DNA of 57,656 nt from a virus. Shown here piece after piece: positions 36,614-44,672 of the stretch. The DNA is taken from positions 1 to 57,656 of IMG/VR virus record IMGVR_UViG_3300015371_000042, one strand, 5' to 3'. The notes beneath the pieces are model-generated. The model worked only from the letters and a program-made list of their open reading frames with translations, made no database searches and was not told the DNA's origin. The stretch's first letter is position 1. Every line of letters begins with the position of its first letter. A program made the position numbers and the translations under genes.

Positions 36614-37318
36614 ATGGCTCGCTTGCAGATCCTCGAACTCCCCCAAGGCGCCAACGACGACCGGCCGCCATTCCTGCTCGTCGTCGACCAAGCGGCCGAT
36701 GACGTCGCGGCCAGCCTCAACGCCCCTGATGGCAGCCTGCGCGAGGGGCTCGCTGAAGAGATCGGCGCCCGCTCCATCCTCGTCTTCCGAGAGTCCGTCG
36801 AGATCCCCGCCAACGGCCCGTCACCGGACGCGGATGAGGCCGAGGTCAGCGAATCCGACTTCACGGAGATGGCTACCGCCGTCCGCCGCGCCCTCGGCAT
36901 CGACATGACCGAGGCCGGGGTTGAGCCGGACATCGCAGGCTGGCTGCTCGCGGCCTGCCGGGAGTTGGAGAAGTCTGAGGCCGCACGGAGGCACCTCCGT
37001 GAGGAGCGGGTCGAGGCCCGCCAGTGGGCCCGTCACGGCTACGAGATCGGGCAGAAGCACTGCGGCTGGTCCGACCACGGCGTCGCACCCGACTGGCTCA
37101 CCGAAGGCTGGCCCCCGCACATCGACTCCTGTGAGCACCTGGAGCAGATGGCCGAGTTCGACGAGGCGTTGACCCGCGTGCGGGGCCTGTCGACGGAGCC
37201 CGAGGTCATGAACTCCGAGCAGGAGCACCCGAACGTCTGGCTGCACGGCTACAAGTGCGGGGTCCTCGCCGCGAAGGCCGCCGCCCGGCCTCAGGCCGAG
37301 GAAGCGAGGGAGTCATGA
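36614..37318 (+). CDS. first gene of + strand cluster, unknown function
   Basis: 234 residues from ATG 36614 (AGGAGTTGCC). The first ~60 residues are beta/alpha (RLQILELPQGANDDRPPFLLVVDQ, EEIGARSILVFRESVEI). A charged helical centre follows, then GYEIGQKHCGWSDHGVAPDW, PPHIDSCEHL and NVWLHGYKCGVLAAKAAARP. Conserved-looking Cys and His suggest a metal site. I do not recognise the family. Confidence 0.6.
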   Translation: MARLQILELPQGANDDRPPFLLVVDQAADDVAASLNAPDGSLREGLAEEIGARSILVFRESVEIPANGPSPDADEAEVSESDFTEMATAVRRALGIDMTEAGVEPDIAGWLLAACRELEKSEAARRHLREERVEARQWARHGYEIGQKHCGWSDHGVAPDWLTEGWPPHIDSCEHLEQMAEFDEALTRVRGLSTEPEVMNSEQEHPNVWLHGYKCGVLAAKAAARPQAEEARES

Positions 37319-37422
37319 CGGTCATCTGTCACGCGTTGGGCCTGCTGTTCGCGTTCACCGTCCTCGCCCCATACGCGCCCGTCACCTACGACTACCAGCA
37401 CGTCGTCTGGAGTGCGCGATGA
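37315..37422 (+). CDS. 35-residue membrane peptide
   Basis: ATG 37315 in a 4-base ATGA overlap with the previous stop; the end overlaps the next ATG the same way. The product MTVICHALGLLFAFTVLAPY is hydrophobic followed by a short polar tail with three Tyr. It is real by tight coupling and could be a small membrane anchor. Confidence 0.5.
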   Translation: MTVICHALGLLFAFTVLAPYAPVTYDYQHVVWSAR

Positions 37423-37718
37423 GCGGCGGCAGCTTCAACTACCTGTGCAACACCTGGGACCTCGACGGCCTACTCACCAAAATGGGCGACCTCGAAGCCA
37501 TGTCCCAGGCGCTCGCCGCACTCGGCTACGCCAAAGACGCCGCCCGCGAGACCGAGGAACTCCTCGTCATCCTCCGCCAGTGGCAGGTGCAGACCGAGGT
37601 CCGGCTGGAACGGCTGACCCCGGTCTGGAAGGCAATGGAGTGGTGGCGGTCCTCCGACTGGAGCGAGGACGACCTCCGTGAAGAGCTCGCGAAGTACCGG
37701 GGAGAGGAGGCGCCGTGA
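37419..37718 (+). CDS. hypothetical protein
   Basis: 99 residues from ATG 37419 (ATGA overlap). It starts MSGGSFNYLCNTWDLDGLL, then long helices (EETEELLVILRQWQVQTEVRL) and aromatic WKAMEWWRSSDWSEDDLREEL. The MSGGSFNYLC start recurs in small actinophage proteins. Function unknown. Confidence 0.55.
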   Translation: MSGGSFNYLCNTWDLDGLLTKMGDLEAMSQALAALGYAKDAARETEELLVILRQWQVQTEVRLERLTPVWKAMEWWRSSDWSEDDLREELAKYRGEEAP

Positions 37719-37864
37719 ACACCGCGATCGCCATCACGCTGATCATCGCCGCCGCCCTCCTCCTCAACTCGGCGATCGTCGCCGCCCGCGACACCGCGAA
37801 GGCCAAACACCGTGCCAGGCACTGCGACGGCTGCACCTGCGGCAACAGCAAGGAGACGCCGTGA
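37715..37864 (+). CDS. 49-residue membrane protein with Cys tail
   Basis: GTG 37715 in a GTGA overlap. One membrane helix (AIAITLIIAAALLLNSAIVAA) then a basic segment and HCDGCTCGNSKETP. CxxCxC may bind metal on the cytoplasmic side. Coupled to the following glycosyltransferase, so it could tether or assist it; that is inference. Confidence 0.5.
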   Translation: MNTAIAITLIIAAALLLNSAIVAARDTAKAKHRARHCDGCTCGNSKETP

Positions 37865-38934
37865 CGCAGACCGTCGAACCCGCGCACCCCGCCTACGCCA
37901 TCCCTGCCGCCCTACGCGGCCCCGACTGGCGCGACCCCTACAACCACATCCCGCCCCTCGACGTGTTCGCATGGTCCGCCGACAAAAACGGCTGCGGCTA
38001 CTACCGCACCCAACTCCCCATGCAGGGCCTCGCCGCACTCGGCTACGCCACCCACCACGCCACCCGGCTCCCCCAACCCGTCCGCCACAACCGGGACGTC
38101 ACCGTCATCGGGCAGCGCGTCTGCGACCCCAACCCCAGCATCATGTGGCAGCAGCTCGCATCTGAGGGCCGCCACCTCATCTACGAAGTCGACGACGACC
38201 TGTTCACCGTCGACCACCGCTCCCCCGCCGCCCACCAGTACTACGGGCGGCCCGAAGTGCGCGACAACATCCGCCGCAACATCGAAGTCGCCGCCGCGGT
38301 AACGGTGACGACGGAGCCGCTCGCCGACATCGTCCGCCAGTGGAACCCGAACGTGCACGTCATCCCCAACGCCGTCCCCGACTGGCTCATCGACCACCAG
38401 ATCCCGCAGCCCGACGACGGCACGATCACCATCGGCTGGGGCGGATCCGCCACCCACGGCATGGACTGGGACCACACCGGCCAGCAGATACGGCGCCTCC
38501 TCCAACGCGAACCAAGCACCGTGCTGCACTGCATCGGCAACGACTACGGCGCCCTGCTCAAAGCCCCGCGCCGCAGGTTCACGCCGTGGCAGCAGAGCGT
38601 CGAGGACTACTACCGGGCCATCGACTACACCATCGGCGTGATCCCCCTCCTGCCGCACGTCTTCAACGTCGCCAAGAGCGCGATCAAGGCAACCGAGGCC
38701 GCGGCCCTCGGCATCCCCGTCGTCGCCAGTGCCGTCCGGCCCTACGAGGACTTCGTCCAAGACGGCACCACCGGCTACCTCGTGCGCCGCGACCACGAAT
38801 GGGCCACCGCCCTACGCACCCTCATCCACGAACCCGACATGCGCGCCGAGATGGGCCTCGCCGCCCGCGAACAAGCCCGCCGCTACACGCTCAGCGCCAT
38901 CGCGCCCCTCTGGGAGAAAGCCCTCACCGCATGA
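37861..38934 (+). CDS. GT-B glycosyltransferase (GT4-like)
   Basis: 357 residues from GTG 37861 (GTGA overlap). The Rossmann-like N-half has YYRTQLPMQGLAALGY and IYEVDDDLFTVD. The C-half has VIPNAVPDW, TIGWGGSATHGMDW, AKSAIKATEAAALGIPVVASAVRPYEDFVQDGTTGYLV (donor-binding E-x7-E type region) and a final helix. This is a retaining GT4 fold that uses nucleotide sugars. Two GT-A enzymes, an oxygenase and a methyltransferase follow, so a glycan-building role is likely. The acceptor is unknown. Confidence 0.85.
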   Translation: MTQTVEPAHPAYAIPAALRGPDWRDPYNHIPPLDVFAWSADKNGCGYYRTQLPMQGLAALGYATHHATRLPQPVRHNRDVTVIGQRVCDPNPSIMWQQLASEGRHLIYEVDDDLFTVDHRSPAAHQYYGRPEVRDNIRRNIEVAAAVTVTTEPLADIVRQWNPNVHVIPNAVPDWLIDHQIPQPDDGTITIGWGGSATHGMDWDHTGQQIRRLLQREPSTVLHCIGNDYGALLKAPRRRFTPWQQSVEDYYRAIDYTIGVIPLLPHVFNVAKSAIKATEAAALGIPVVASAVRPYEDFVQDGTTGYLVRRDHEWATALRTLIHEPDMRAEMGLAAREQARRYTLSAIAPLWEKALTA

Positions 38935-39128
38935 GCGCCCCGCTGAACCTGACCGCGGAGCAACTCCGCAAGCTCGGCGCCGTCCTCGACGAGCTGACCG
39001 AGATCACCAAGAGCCACGGAGTCAGCTTCACCCCGCACACCCGACTCGAGCTCGGGCTGGACGACAACGTGCTGACGGCGTCCTGGGACGGCAGCGCCTA
39101 CGTCATCGACGACCGCAACGGAGACTGA
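38931..39128 (+). CDS. small hypothetical protein
   Basis: 65 residues from ATG 38931 (ATGA overlap). A helix (TAEQLRKLGAVLDELTEITK) then beta strands (VSFTPHTRLELGLDDNVLTASW, YVIDDRNGD). It lies between the GT4 and the oxygenase. Function unknown. Confidence 0.55.
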   Translation: MSAPLNLTAEQLRKLGAVLDELTEITKSHGVSFTPHTRLELGLDDNVLTASWDGSAYVIDDRNGD

Positions 39129-39134
39129 CCGCCC

Positions 39135-39785
39135 ATGAACCTCACCATCCCGGCCGCCGGGCGCGCCGCCTTCCAGAACGCGGCCCCGTTCCCCCACGCC
39201 GTACTCGACGACCTGTGGGACCCCGACCAGCTGCGCGGGTGCGCCGCAGAGTTCCCGCCCGGCCACGACCCCCGCTGGACCACCTACCCGGATCCGAAGG
39301 AGTACGGCAAGCGCGCCGGCGACTCCCGCATGTGGGGGCCGGCCACGAAGCAGTTCTTCGAGCAGGCCCGCTCCGCCGCCGTCTGCAGGCAGCTGGAGGA
39401 GTGGACGGGGATCGCCCCGCTGACTGCGGACGATCTCGGCGGCGGGATGCACATGACGGGCGAGGGCGGCCGGCTCGCGATGCACCGGGACTTCAACCGG
39501 CACCCCACGCTGCCGCTCGAGCGGCGACTGAACCTGCTCGTGTTCCTCAACGAGGAGTGGGAGCGGGAGTGGGGCGGCGTCCTCTACCTGGGCGCGGAGC
39601 GGGAGGTTGAGGTGCTGCCGCTATTCAACCGCACCGTGCTGTTCGCGTGTGGCCCGGAGTCGTGGCACGGCCATCCGGAGCCGATCGTCGGCGAGCACTG
39701 GCGGCGGAGTCTCGCGGTGTACTACTACGCGCCTCTGCGCGAGGAGACCGCGCCGGGGCACACCACGATCTGGAGCGGGCAGTGA
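39135..39785 (+). CDS. 2OG-Fe(II) oxygenase, prolyl-4-hydroxylase-like
   Basis: 216 residues from ATG 39135. The double-stranded beta-helix facial triad is visible: H117 and D119 in LAMHRDF, H178 in ESWHGH, and R190/R191 (RRSLAVYYY) for 2-oxoglutarate. LNLLVFLNEEWEREWGGVLYLG and TVLFACG fill the core strands as in P4H-type enzymes. These hydroxylate Pro, Lys, Asp or small molecules. It lies inside the glycosyltransferase cluster and ~4.4 kb from a collagen-like gene. The substrate is not known. Confidence 0.85.
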   Translation: MNLTIPAAGRAAFQNAAPFPHAVLDDLWDPDQLRGCAAEFPPGHDPRWTTYPDPKEYGKRAGDSRMWGPATKQFFEQARSAAVCRQLEEWTGIAPLTADDLGGGMHMTGEGGRLAMHRDFNRHPTLPLERRLNLLVFLNEEWEREWGGVLYLGAEREVEVLPLFNRTVLFACGPESWHGHPEPIVGEHWRRSLAVYYYAPLREETAPGHTTIWSGQ

Positions 39786-40474
39786 GGCGCCTTTGGCGCG
39801 TGGCCGTGATCCCGGCCCGTGACCGGCACGAGATGCTAGCCGACTGCGTGGACTCGATCGCCCCGCAGGTCGACACCGTGTTCATCCTCGACAACCAGTC
39901 TGATCCACCGATCGCCACGGCCCGTTGGCCTGTCCAGATGGAGAGCGGCTGGGTGGTGTCCAAGCAGGTCGAGATGGACCCGCCCAACATCAGCCGCCTG
40001 TGGAACATCGGCATCAACGAAGCAGGTCGCGACGCCTTCTGTCGGAACCTGCACGAGTGGGACGTCATCGTCCTCAACTCCGACGTCATAGTCCCGCCCG
40101 GCTGGGTGGACGCACTGTCGTCGGCGATGCGGGCCACGACCGCGGTGCTCGCTTACCCCGATCAGTGCGGCGGGCGGCAGCAGGTTTTGCACACCACGGC
40201 CGAGCCGGTGGATCTGCGGCAGCGGATCACCGGATACGCCTACCTGTTGCGCGGTGAGAGCGATCTGCGTCTCGACGAGTCGATGGCCTGGTGGTACAGC
40301 GACGACGACCTTGACTGGCGTGCCCGCATCTCCGGCGGCGCGCTCCTCGTCCCGGGCCTGGCGGTGGAGCATCGGGCGCCGAACGTGTCGACGGAGGAGC
40401 GTCCTGAGCTTGCCGAGCAGGCGGGCCGGGATCGGCAGACGTTCATCACCAAGTGGGGAAAGGCGCCGCACTGA
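39782..40474 (+). CDS. GT-A family glycosyltransferase (GT2-like)
   Basis: 230 residues from GTG 39782 (GTGA overlap). RVAVIPARDRHEMLADCVDSI (donor-binding start), DTVFILDNQSDPP, NISRLWNIGINEAG, WDVIVLNSDVIVPPGWVDAL (an acidic N-S-D in place of the classical DxD) and AWWYSDDDLDWRARISGG match a GT-A fold. It is the second transferase of the cluster and shares overlaps with the oxygenase and methyltransferase genes. Confidence 0.82.
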   Translation: MRRLWRVAVIPARDRHEMLADCVDSIAPQVDTVFILDNQSDPPIATARWPVQMESGWVVSKQVEMDPPNISRLWNIGINEAGRDAFCRNLHEWDVIVLNSDVIVPPGWVDALSSAMRATTAVLAYPDQCGGRQQVLHTTAEPVDLRQRITGYAYLLRGESDLRLDESMAWWYSDDDLDWRARISGGALLVPGLAVEHRAPNVSTEERPELAEQAGRDRQTFITKWGKAPH

Positions 40475-40998
40475 TGCATGTGGAAGCGCGTGACGGGCTT
40501 GCCCGACAGTTGGACGCGTCCTGCTTGGACTTGGGGGCGCCGTGGCGGGTGCTCGACCTCGGGGGCCGGGACATCAACGGGTCGATCCGGGACCTGCTCC
40601 CGGCAGCGAAGTGGGTCGGTCTGGATATCGAGTCGGGCCCGGGTGTGGATCTGGTCCACGATGCGACGACGCCGTGGCCTGCGGGCTTCGAGCGCTTCGA
40701 CATCGTGGTCTGCACGGAAGTCCTGGAGCACGTCGAACGGTGGGGTTCTGTGCTGCGGACGGCGTCGGAGGCGTTGGAGCCGGGCGGCCCGGAGGCCTTG
40801 TTTGTGACGTGCGCGTCGACGGGTCGCCCGGAGCATGGGGCGTCGGGCGGCCCGCGTCCGCTGCCGGGCGAGTGGTACGGCAACGTGTCCCCTGCCGCGC
40901 TCCGTGACGCGCTGGTGGGCCTGTTCCGGTACTCGCACGTCGAGTACCGGGCGAACCCTGGGGACGCGTATGCGTGGGCTCAGGGGGTGCTGCGGTGA
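40474..40998 (+). CDS. class I SAM methyltransferase
   Basis: 174 residues from ATG 40474 (TGATG overlap with the GT stop). VLDLGGRDINGSIRDLL (SAM loop), WVGLDIESGPGVDLVHDAT (acidic ribose residue), FDIVVCTEVLEHVERW are classic small-molecule/sugar methyltransferase motifs. In this cluster it could methylate the sugar being added, as in O-methylated glycans. Specificity is unknown. Confidence 0.85.
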   Translation: MHVEARDGLARQLDASCLDLGAPWRVLDLGGRDINGSIRDLLPAAKWVGLDIESGPGVDLVHDATTPWPAGFERFDIVVCTEVLEHVERWGSVLRTASEALEPGGPEALFVTCASTGRPEHGASGGPRPLPGEWYGNVSPAALRDALVGLFRYSHVEYRANPGDAYAWAQGVLR

Positions 40999-41417
40999 GC
41001 GACATCGTCGAGTTCCTGCGGGCGCGATACGCCGAGCGGCGGGCCATCGCTGAGGCGGCGGCTGGGCTGCAATGCGACCCGGAGAACGGCTGGGGCATCA
41101 CGGACTCCAGCATCTATGACCCGGCAGAGAAGCGCCGCTGGATCTCTCCGCACATCGGCATGCTTCACGAGTCCGAGTCTGCCGAGCACGTCGTCGCCAA
41201 CAACCCTGCCGTCGTACTCGCGGACCTGGACGCCAAGCTCGCCATCCTCGACGAGCACCAGAACGTCAACGACGGCAGCTGCGGGACCTGCGTCGACGGC
41301 GGTTGGGGCTATCCCACTCACGGCGGGAGCGTTCCTCAGGGATACCCGTGCCGGACGCTCCGCCTCCTCGCGGTGCCGTTCGCCGCGCACCCGGACGACG
41401 AAAGGTGGCGGCCGTGA
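40995..41417 (+). CDS. DUF6221-like protein
   Basis: 140 residues from GTG 40995 (GTGA overlap). DIVEFLRARYAERRAIAEAA, SSIYDPAEKRRW, HVVANNPAVVLADLDAKLAIL, CGTCVDGGW and YPCRTLRLLAVPFAAHPDDERWRP follow the DUF6221 pattern I remember from Streptomyces. The role is unknown. The 64 bases after it hold a strong ribosome-binding site for the next gene. Confidence 0.7.
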   Translation: MSDIVEFLRARYAERRAIAEAAAGLQCDPENGWGITDSSIYDPAEKRRWISPHIGMLHESESAEHVVANNPAVVLADLDAKLAILDEHQNVNDGSCGTCVDGGWGYPTHGGSVPQGYPCRTLRLLAVPFAAHPDDERWRP

Positions 41418-41481
41418 GCCCCGTGCGCGACCATGCCGCGCGTGAGATCCTGACAGGTTCCCCACCCAGAAGGAGCCACCC

Positions 41482-41667
41482 ATGACCAGCAACCCCACCC
41501 CGGACCGCGAGACCGCCGTCCGCAACCTCGAAGCCCTCATCGCCAAGCAGGGCGACCCGCCCCACTACCTCGAAGACGAAACCGGCTACCTGGACGGCCT
41601 CAAAGACGCCCTGCGGATCCTCAACGGCGAACCGCCAGCCAACGACCGAAGCGAGAGCTGCGCGTGA
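41482..41667 (+). CDS. small hypothetical protein
   Basis: 61 residues from ATG 41482 behind AGAAGGAGCC. DRETAVRNLEALIAKQGDPP and ETGYLDGLKDALRILNG give two helices; a common small phage type. It ends in a 4-base overlap with the next glycosyltransferase. Confidence 0.55.
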   Translation: MTSNPTPDRETAVRNLEALIAKQGDPPHYLEDETGYLDGLKDALRILNGEPPANDRSESCA

Positions 41668-42293
41668 CCAAGAAGCTTGACATCACCGTCGCCATCCCTG
41701 CTCACGCCGCCCGCGTGGAGAAGGGGATGCTCGACCGGGCTGTGAAGTCGGTCGAGAACCAAATTCATCCGGCCGCCGACATCAGCATCGCCATCGACGA
41801 GAACGGTGACGGCGCGGCCGTGACCCGGCAGCGGGCGCTGGACGCGGTGAAGACGGAGTGGGTCGCGTTCCTCGACTCGGACGACTGGTTCTACCCGGAG
41901 CATCTGAAGGTGCTGGCGGCCGGGGCGAGGATCTTCAACGCCTCCTACGTCTTCAGCTACTACATGGTCCACTTCCCCGACGGGAAGCCCTGGCCCGCCA
42001 ACGATCCGTTGGGTCACTTCGGCAAGAGCTTCAACCCCCAGGCTCCGCACCAGACGACGATCACCACGCTCGTGCGGACAGAGCTCGCCAAGAAGATCGG
42101 ATTTCAGGACCCGCCAGAAGGTGCGGAGATCGGTGGGCACCGGGGCGGCGAGGACTGGTTCTTCACCGTGGGCTGCGCACAAGCCGGGGCGAAGATGGTC
42201 CACATTCCGAGGCGCACGTGGGCCTGGGTTCATCATGGCGCGAACAGCTCCGGCATCCCCGGGCGCGGCGACGCGGCAGCGAGGCGGCTATGA
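41664..42293 (+). CDS. GT-A glycosyltransferase (GT2-like)
   Basis: 209 residues from GTG 41664 (GTGA overlap). ITVAIPAHAARVEKGMLDRA, DISIAIDENGDGAAVTRQRALDAV, VAFLDSDDWFYPEHL (DSDD metal-binding motif), later HRGGEDWFFTVGCAQAG and HIPRRTWAWVHHG are all typical of family 2 enzymes. It is the third transferase of the cluster and probably extends the same glycan or uses a second acceptor. Confidence 0.85.
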   Translation: MTKKLDITVAIPAHAARVEKGMLDRAVKSVENQIHPAADISIAIDENGDGAAVTRQRALDAVKTEWVAFLDSDDWFYPEHLKVLAAGARIFNASYVFSYYMVHFPDGKPWPANDPLGHFGKSFNPQAPHQTTITTLVRTELAKKIGFQDPPEGAEIGGHRGGEDWFFTVGCAQAGAKMVHIPRRTWAWVHHGANSSGIPGRGDAAARRL

Positions 42294-42619
42294 CCGGGCA
42301 GCCGCAGCCAGCTCTCCGTTACGTCGACGGTCGACACATGCAATGCAAGGACATCCCCGACGACGTCCTCGTCGGCGCCATCCGCCGCACCACGCCCGTC
42401 ACCGCCAGCGGCTGGCGGATGCTGTGGCACGTCCGCGACGAGCTGGAGGCGACCATCGGCTGGGTGCCCCGCAACCTGCTGATGGCGAAGCTGCGGAAGG
42501 TCTGCAGTACGGGGAAGGTCGGCGGCTGCCCGTGTGGATGCCGTGGCGACTTCCATCTGCCAGAAGACTGCGACGACCCGAGTTGCTGCCCTCAGAACTC
42601 CACCAAGGGTGCAGCGTGA
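42290..42619 (+). CDS. Cys-rich hypothetical protein
   Basis: 109 residues from ATG 42290 (ATGA overlap). The first 75 residues look like a small winged-helix-type fold (DVLVGAIRRTTPVTASGWRM, VPRNLLMAKLRKV). The C-terminus CPCGCRGDFHLPEDCDDPSCC is dense in Cys and should bind metal. It may be regulatory for the cluster; not proven. Confidence 0.55.
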   Translation: MTGQPQPALRYVDGRHMQCKDIPDDVLVGAIRRTTPVTASGWRMLWHVRDELEATIGWVPRNLLMAKLRKVCSTGKVGGCPCGCRGDFHLPEDCDDPSCCPQNSTKGAA

Positions 42620-42825
42620 ACGGCCCGTACCACTACCGCAAGGGCGAACGCCTTCTCGCCGAATCCGAGGACACCAGCGCCGCCTTCAAGGCAGACGAGG
42701 CCCGCGCTCTGGCGGCGCAGGCCAGCGCCCACTTTCTCGCCGCCCTCACCGCCAGCCACGCCACCAGCGCCCACCCACGCAGCACCAGCTGGGACCGCGC
42801 CATCAACGCACAGGAGCAGCCGTGA
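42616..42825 (+). CDS. small helical protein
   Basis: 69 residues from GTG 42616 (GTGA overlap). HYRKGERLLAESEDT then AADEARALAAQASAHFLAALTAS-type Ala-rich helix. A frequent small phage protein with N-terminal YRxxExLL; unknown role. Confidence 0.5.
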   Translation: MNGPYHYRKGERLLAESEDTSAAFKADEARALAAQASAHFLAALTASHATSAHPRSTSWDRAINAQEQP

Positions 42826-43016
42826 CCCACCGCGACGACGCCGAAGCCAACCTCACGGCCGTTCAAAACACCCTCGCCGAGATCCAAGGCGTCCCCACCG
42901 CCGCGGACGTCTCCATCGCCAACGCCACCCGCGCCCAAGCGATTGCGACGGCAGCCGTGGCCCAAGCCATCCTCGCCCTCGACGACACCCTCAACCGGCA
43001 GGAGCCTCGGCCGTGA
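42822..43016 (+). CDS. small helical protein
   Basis: 64 residues from GTG 42822 (GTGA overlap). Ala/Gln-rich helix (ATRAQAIATAAVAQAILAL) with short polar start. It resembles its upstream neighbour in composition and may be a duplicated or paired small protein. Function unknown. Confidence 0.45.
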   Translation: MTHRDDAEANLTAVQNTLAEIQGVPTAADVSIANATRAQAIATAAVAQAILALDDTLNRQEPRP

Positions 43017-43234
43017 CCCAGATCAGCATGGAAGCCGCGTTCCCCACCTTCCAGAAGAAGACTGTCGAACTCTTCGAAGCGAACATGCTGCTCCAGGCGC
43101 AGCTCGACGTGCAGGAGCGCGAACTCGTCGCCTTGCGTGAGGAGAACGAACGCCTCAAGCAGAACGGCCCGGAGCACGCCTCCAGCCCGGACTCCGACCT
43201 CGCACCGCTGCGATCGGTCGGCGAGGAGGGCTAG
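43013..43234 (+). CDS. coiled-coil protein, last of the + strand cluster
   Basis: 73 residues from GTG 43013. A leucine-zipper-like helix (ELFEANMLLQAQLDVQERELVALREENERL). It ends in a 4-base convergent overlap with the tail fibre gene on the minus strand, and no terminator separates them. Confidence 0.55.
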   Translation: MTQISMEAAFPTFQKKTVELFEANMLLQAQLDVQERELVALREENERLKQNGPEHASSPDSDLAPLRSVGEEG

Positions 43235-44136
43235 GCGACCCGCTCGCCGGCGAACCCGCGGCAGGTGATGGTGTTCGACGACGAGGCGGCGCTCCATGTG
43301 GCGCACAGGACCATGTCGTTGGCGATGGTTGTGTCCCGGGTGACGGGCGCCGCGGTGATGGGCCCGACGGGGGTGTAGGTCGTCACCGACGTCAGGAAGT
43401 TGTGCGTGTACTTCGCCATCGGCGCCCACGTTCCGGATCCGCCCGTGGTCGCGCACGCGAGGTAGAACTCGGCCTCCCAGAAGCCGTCGGTCGCCCCGGA
43501 GCGGACGGTGACCGCGGGGAACGTCACCATCGTCGCCCCGCCCGTGCCGCCCAGCTTGCACACGAACGTGATCGTCGGCGTGCCCGTCACGCCCAACGTG
43601 CCCCACGCTTTGATCCGGTACACGGCGCCGGCGACCGCATCGGAGGCGGGGATGGTGTGGGTGGCGATCGCTGTCTGCGTCGTCGTGTTCGCGACCGTGG
43701 TTGCTGCGGACAGGAGGGGCCGTGTGGTGGCGGATCCGATGGTGAAGTTGCCGTCGACGATGAAGGCGTCGTTGGTGCGGAGGACGTTGGCGGCGTTGCG
43801 GAACAGGTTGCAGTCGGCGCCGATGACGAGCTGCGCGGTGGAGGCGAGCTTCAGGTTGGAGGCGAACGTCGAGCTGCTGTTGGGGATTTCCACCCAGGAC
43901 GCGGAGGCGGGGGCGGTGCCGTTGGAGAAGAACGTCGAGTAGTTGGTGTCGGACTGGGCGATCGGCTTGCCCGAGTAGGGGGATGACGGCCTGGTGGATG
44001 AGGTGACGACCTGGAAGCCGGCTGCGGCGTCGACACGATCCCAGTTCTGGCCTAGGTCTTGGGTGTAGTTGACGAGCTCCGACCCGTCCGACTTGGACTT
44101 GTAGAGCGCGAGCCTGGTGGTGGACGGATCAGGCAC
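43231..44136 (-). CDS. tail fibre / minor tail protein
   Basis: 301 residues from GTG 44136 (GGAGGTCCC). STTRLALYKSKSDGSELVNYTQDLGQNWDRVD is a common start of actinophage tail fibre proteins, followed by beta-rich sequence (VIGADCNLFRNAANVLRTND, ATTVANTTTQTAIATHTI) and a C-terminal beta-sandwich-like half. It may form the host-binding fibre. It is the last gene of the tail block before the opposed cluster. Confidence 0.7.
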   Translation of the reverse strand: MPDPSTTRLALYKSKSDGSELVNYTQDLGQNWDRVDAAAGFQVVTSSTRPSSPYSGKPIAQSDTNYSTFFSNGTAPASASWVEIPNSSSTFASNLKLASTAQLVIGADCNLFRNAANVLRTNDAFIVDGNFTIGSATTRPLLSAATTVANTTTQTAIATHTIPASDAVAGAVYRIKAWGTLGVTGTPTITFVCKLGGTGGATMVTFPAVTVRSGATDGFWEAEFYLACATTGGSGTWAPMAKYTHNFLTSVTTYTPVGPITAAPVTRDTTIANDMVLCATWSAASSSNTITCRGFAGERVA

Positions 44137-44671
44137 GGGGGACCTCCAGGTCGATGGTCACGGGTACAGGCAGGGCTCCGTAGAGGCGGATCCAGCGGTG
44201 GACGTCGACGGCTTCGCGCTTGGCGCGGACACGGTCGGGGTCCATGCCGTGGTTGCGGTAGATGTGCGGCAGCAGGCCGTCCGGGTCGGTGACCCGAACC
44301 CGGTCCGTCTTCACGGAGGCGATGCGGGAGCGGTGCGCGTCCCGGGCGGAGGTCGTGGATGTGGCCTGCTGAAGGGTCGGCCCGTGCCGGTCCTGCGCCT
44401 TGGCGGCCACTGGAGCCTTCACGGGGCGCGCCTTCACAGACGGAGGCAATGTGGGCGCGTCGGTCTCCTGGTAGGGCTCGTGGAGGATGACGTCGAGGAT
44501 CTCGGCCGGGTCGGTCAGCCCGTACTCGGCGGCCCGCCATTCGAAGACCCCGCTGGGGAACGTGTGCTGCCAGCGGTGGCCGTCGGGGCGGAGTGTGACG
44601 ACGCTCCAACCGGCGACGCCAGGGGTGATTTCGCCCGCCAGAACGTCGACGATCTCGTGTTGTTCAGCCAT
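44129..44671 (-). CDS. minor tail/virion protein
   Basis: 180 residues from ATG 44671 (GGAGGATG). EIVDVLAGEITPGVAGWSVVTL, GHRWQHTFPSGVFEWRAAEYGL, then a Pro/Ala linker and a basic region VDVHRWIRLYGALPV. Placement between tail tip and fibre genes suggests a tip or fibre adaptor. No family known to me. Confidence 0.55.
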   Translation of the reverse strand: MAEQHEIVDVLAGEITPGVAGWSVVTLRPDGHRWQHTFPSGVFEWRAAEYGLTDPAEILDVILHEPYQETDAPTLPPSVKARPVKAPVAAKAQDRHGPTLQQATSTTSARDAHRSRIASVKTDRVRVTDPDGLLPHIYRNHGMDPDRVRAKREAVDVHRWIRLYGALPVPVTIDLEVPRA

Positions 44672-44672
44672 T

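Noticed and set aside
41414-41485. 23-codon ORF overlapping the DUF6221-like stop (GTG 41414)
   Set aside because: It has GTGA coupling, but its sequence is mostly the ribosome-binding leader of the next gene. Too short and compositionally plain to support.
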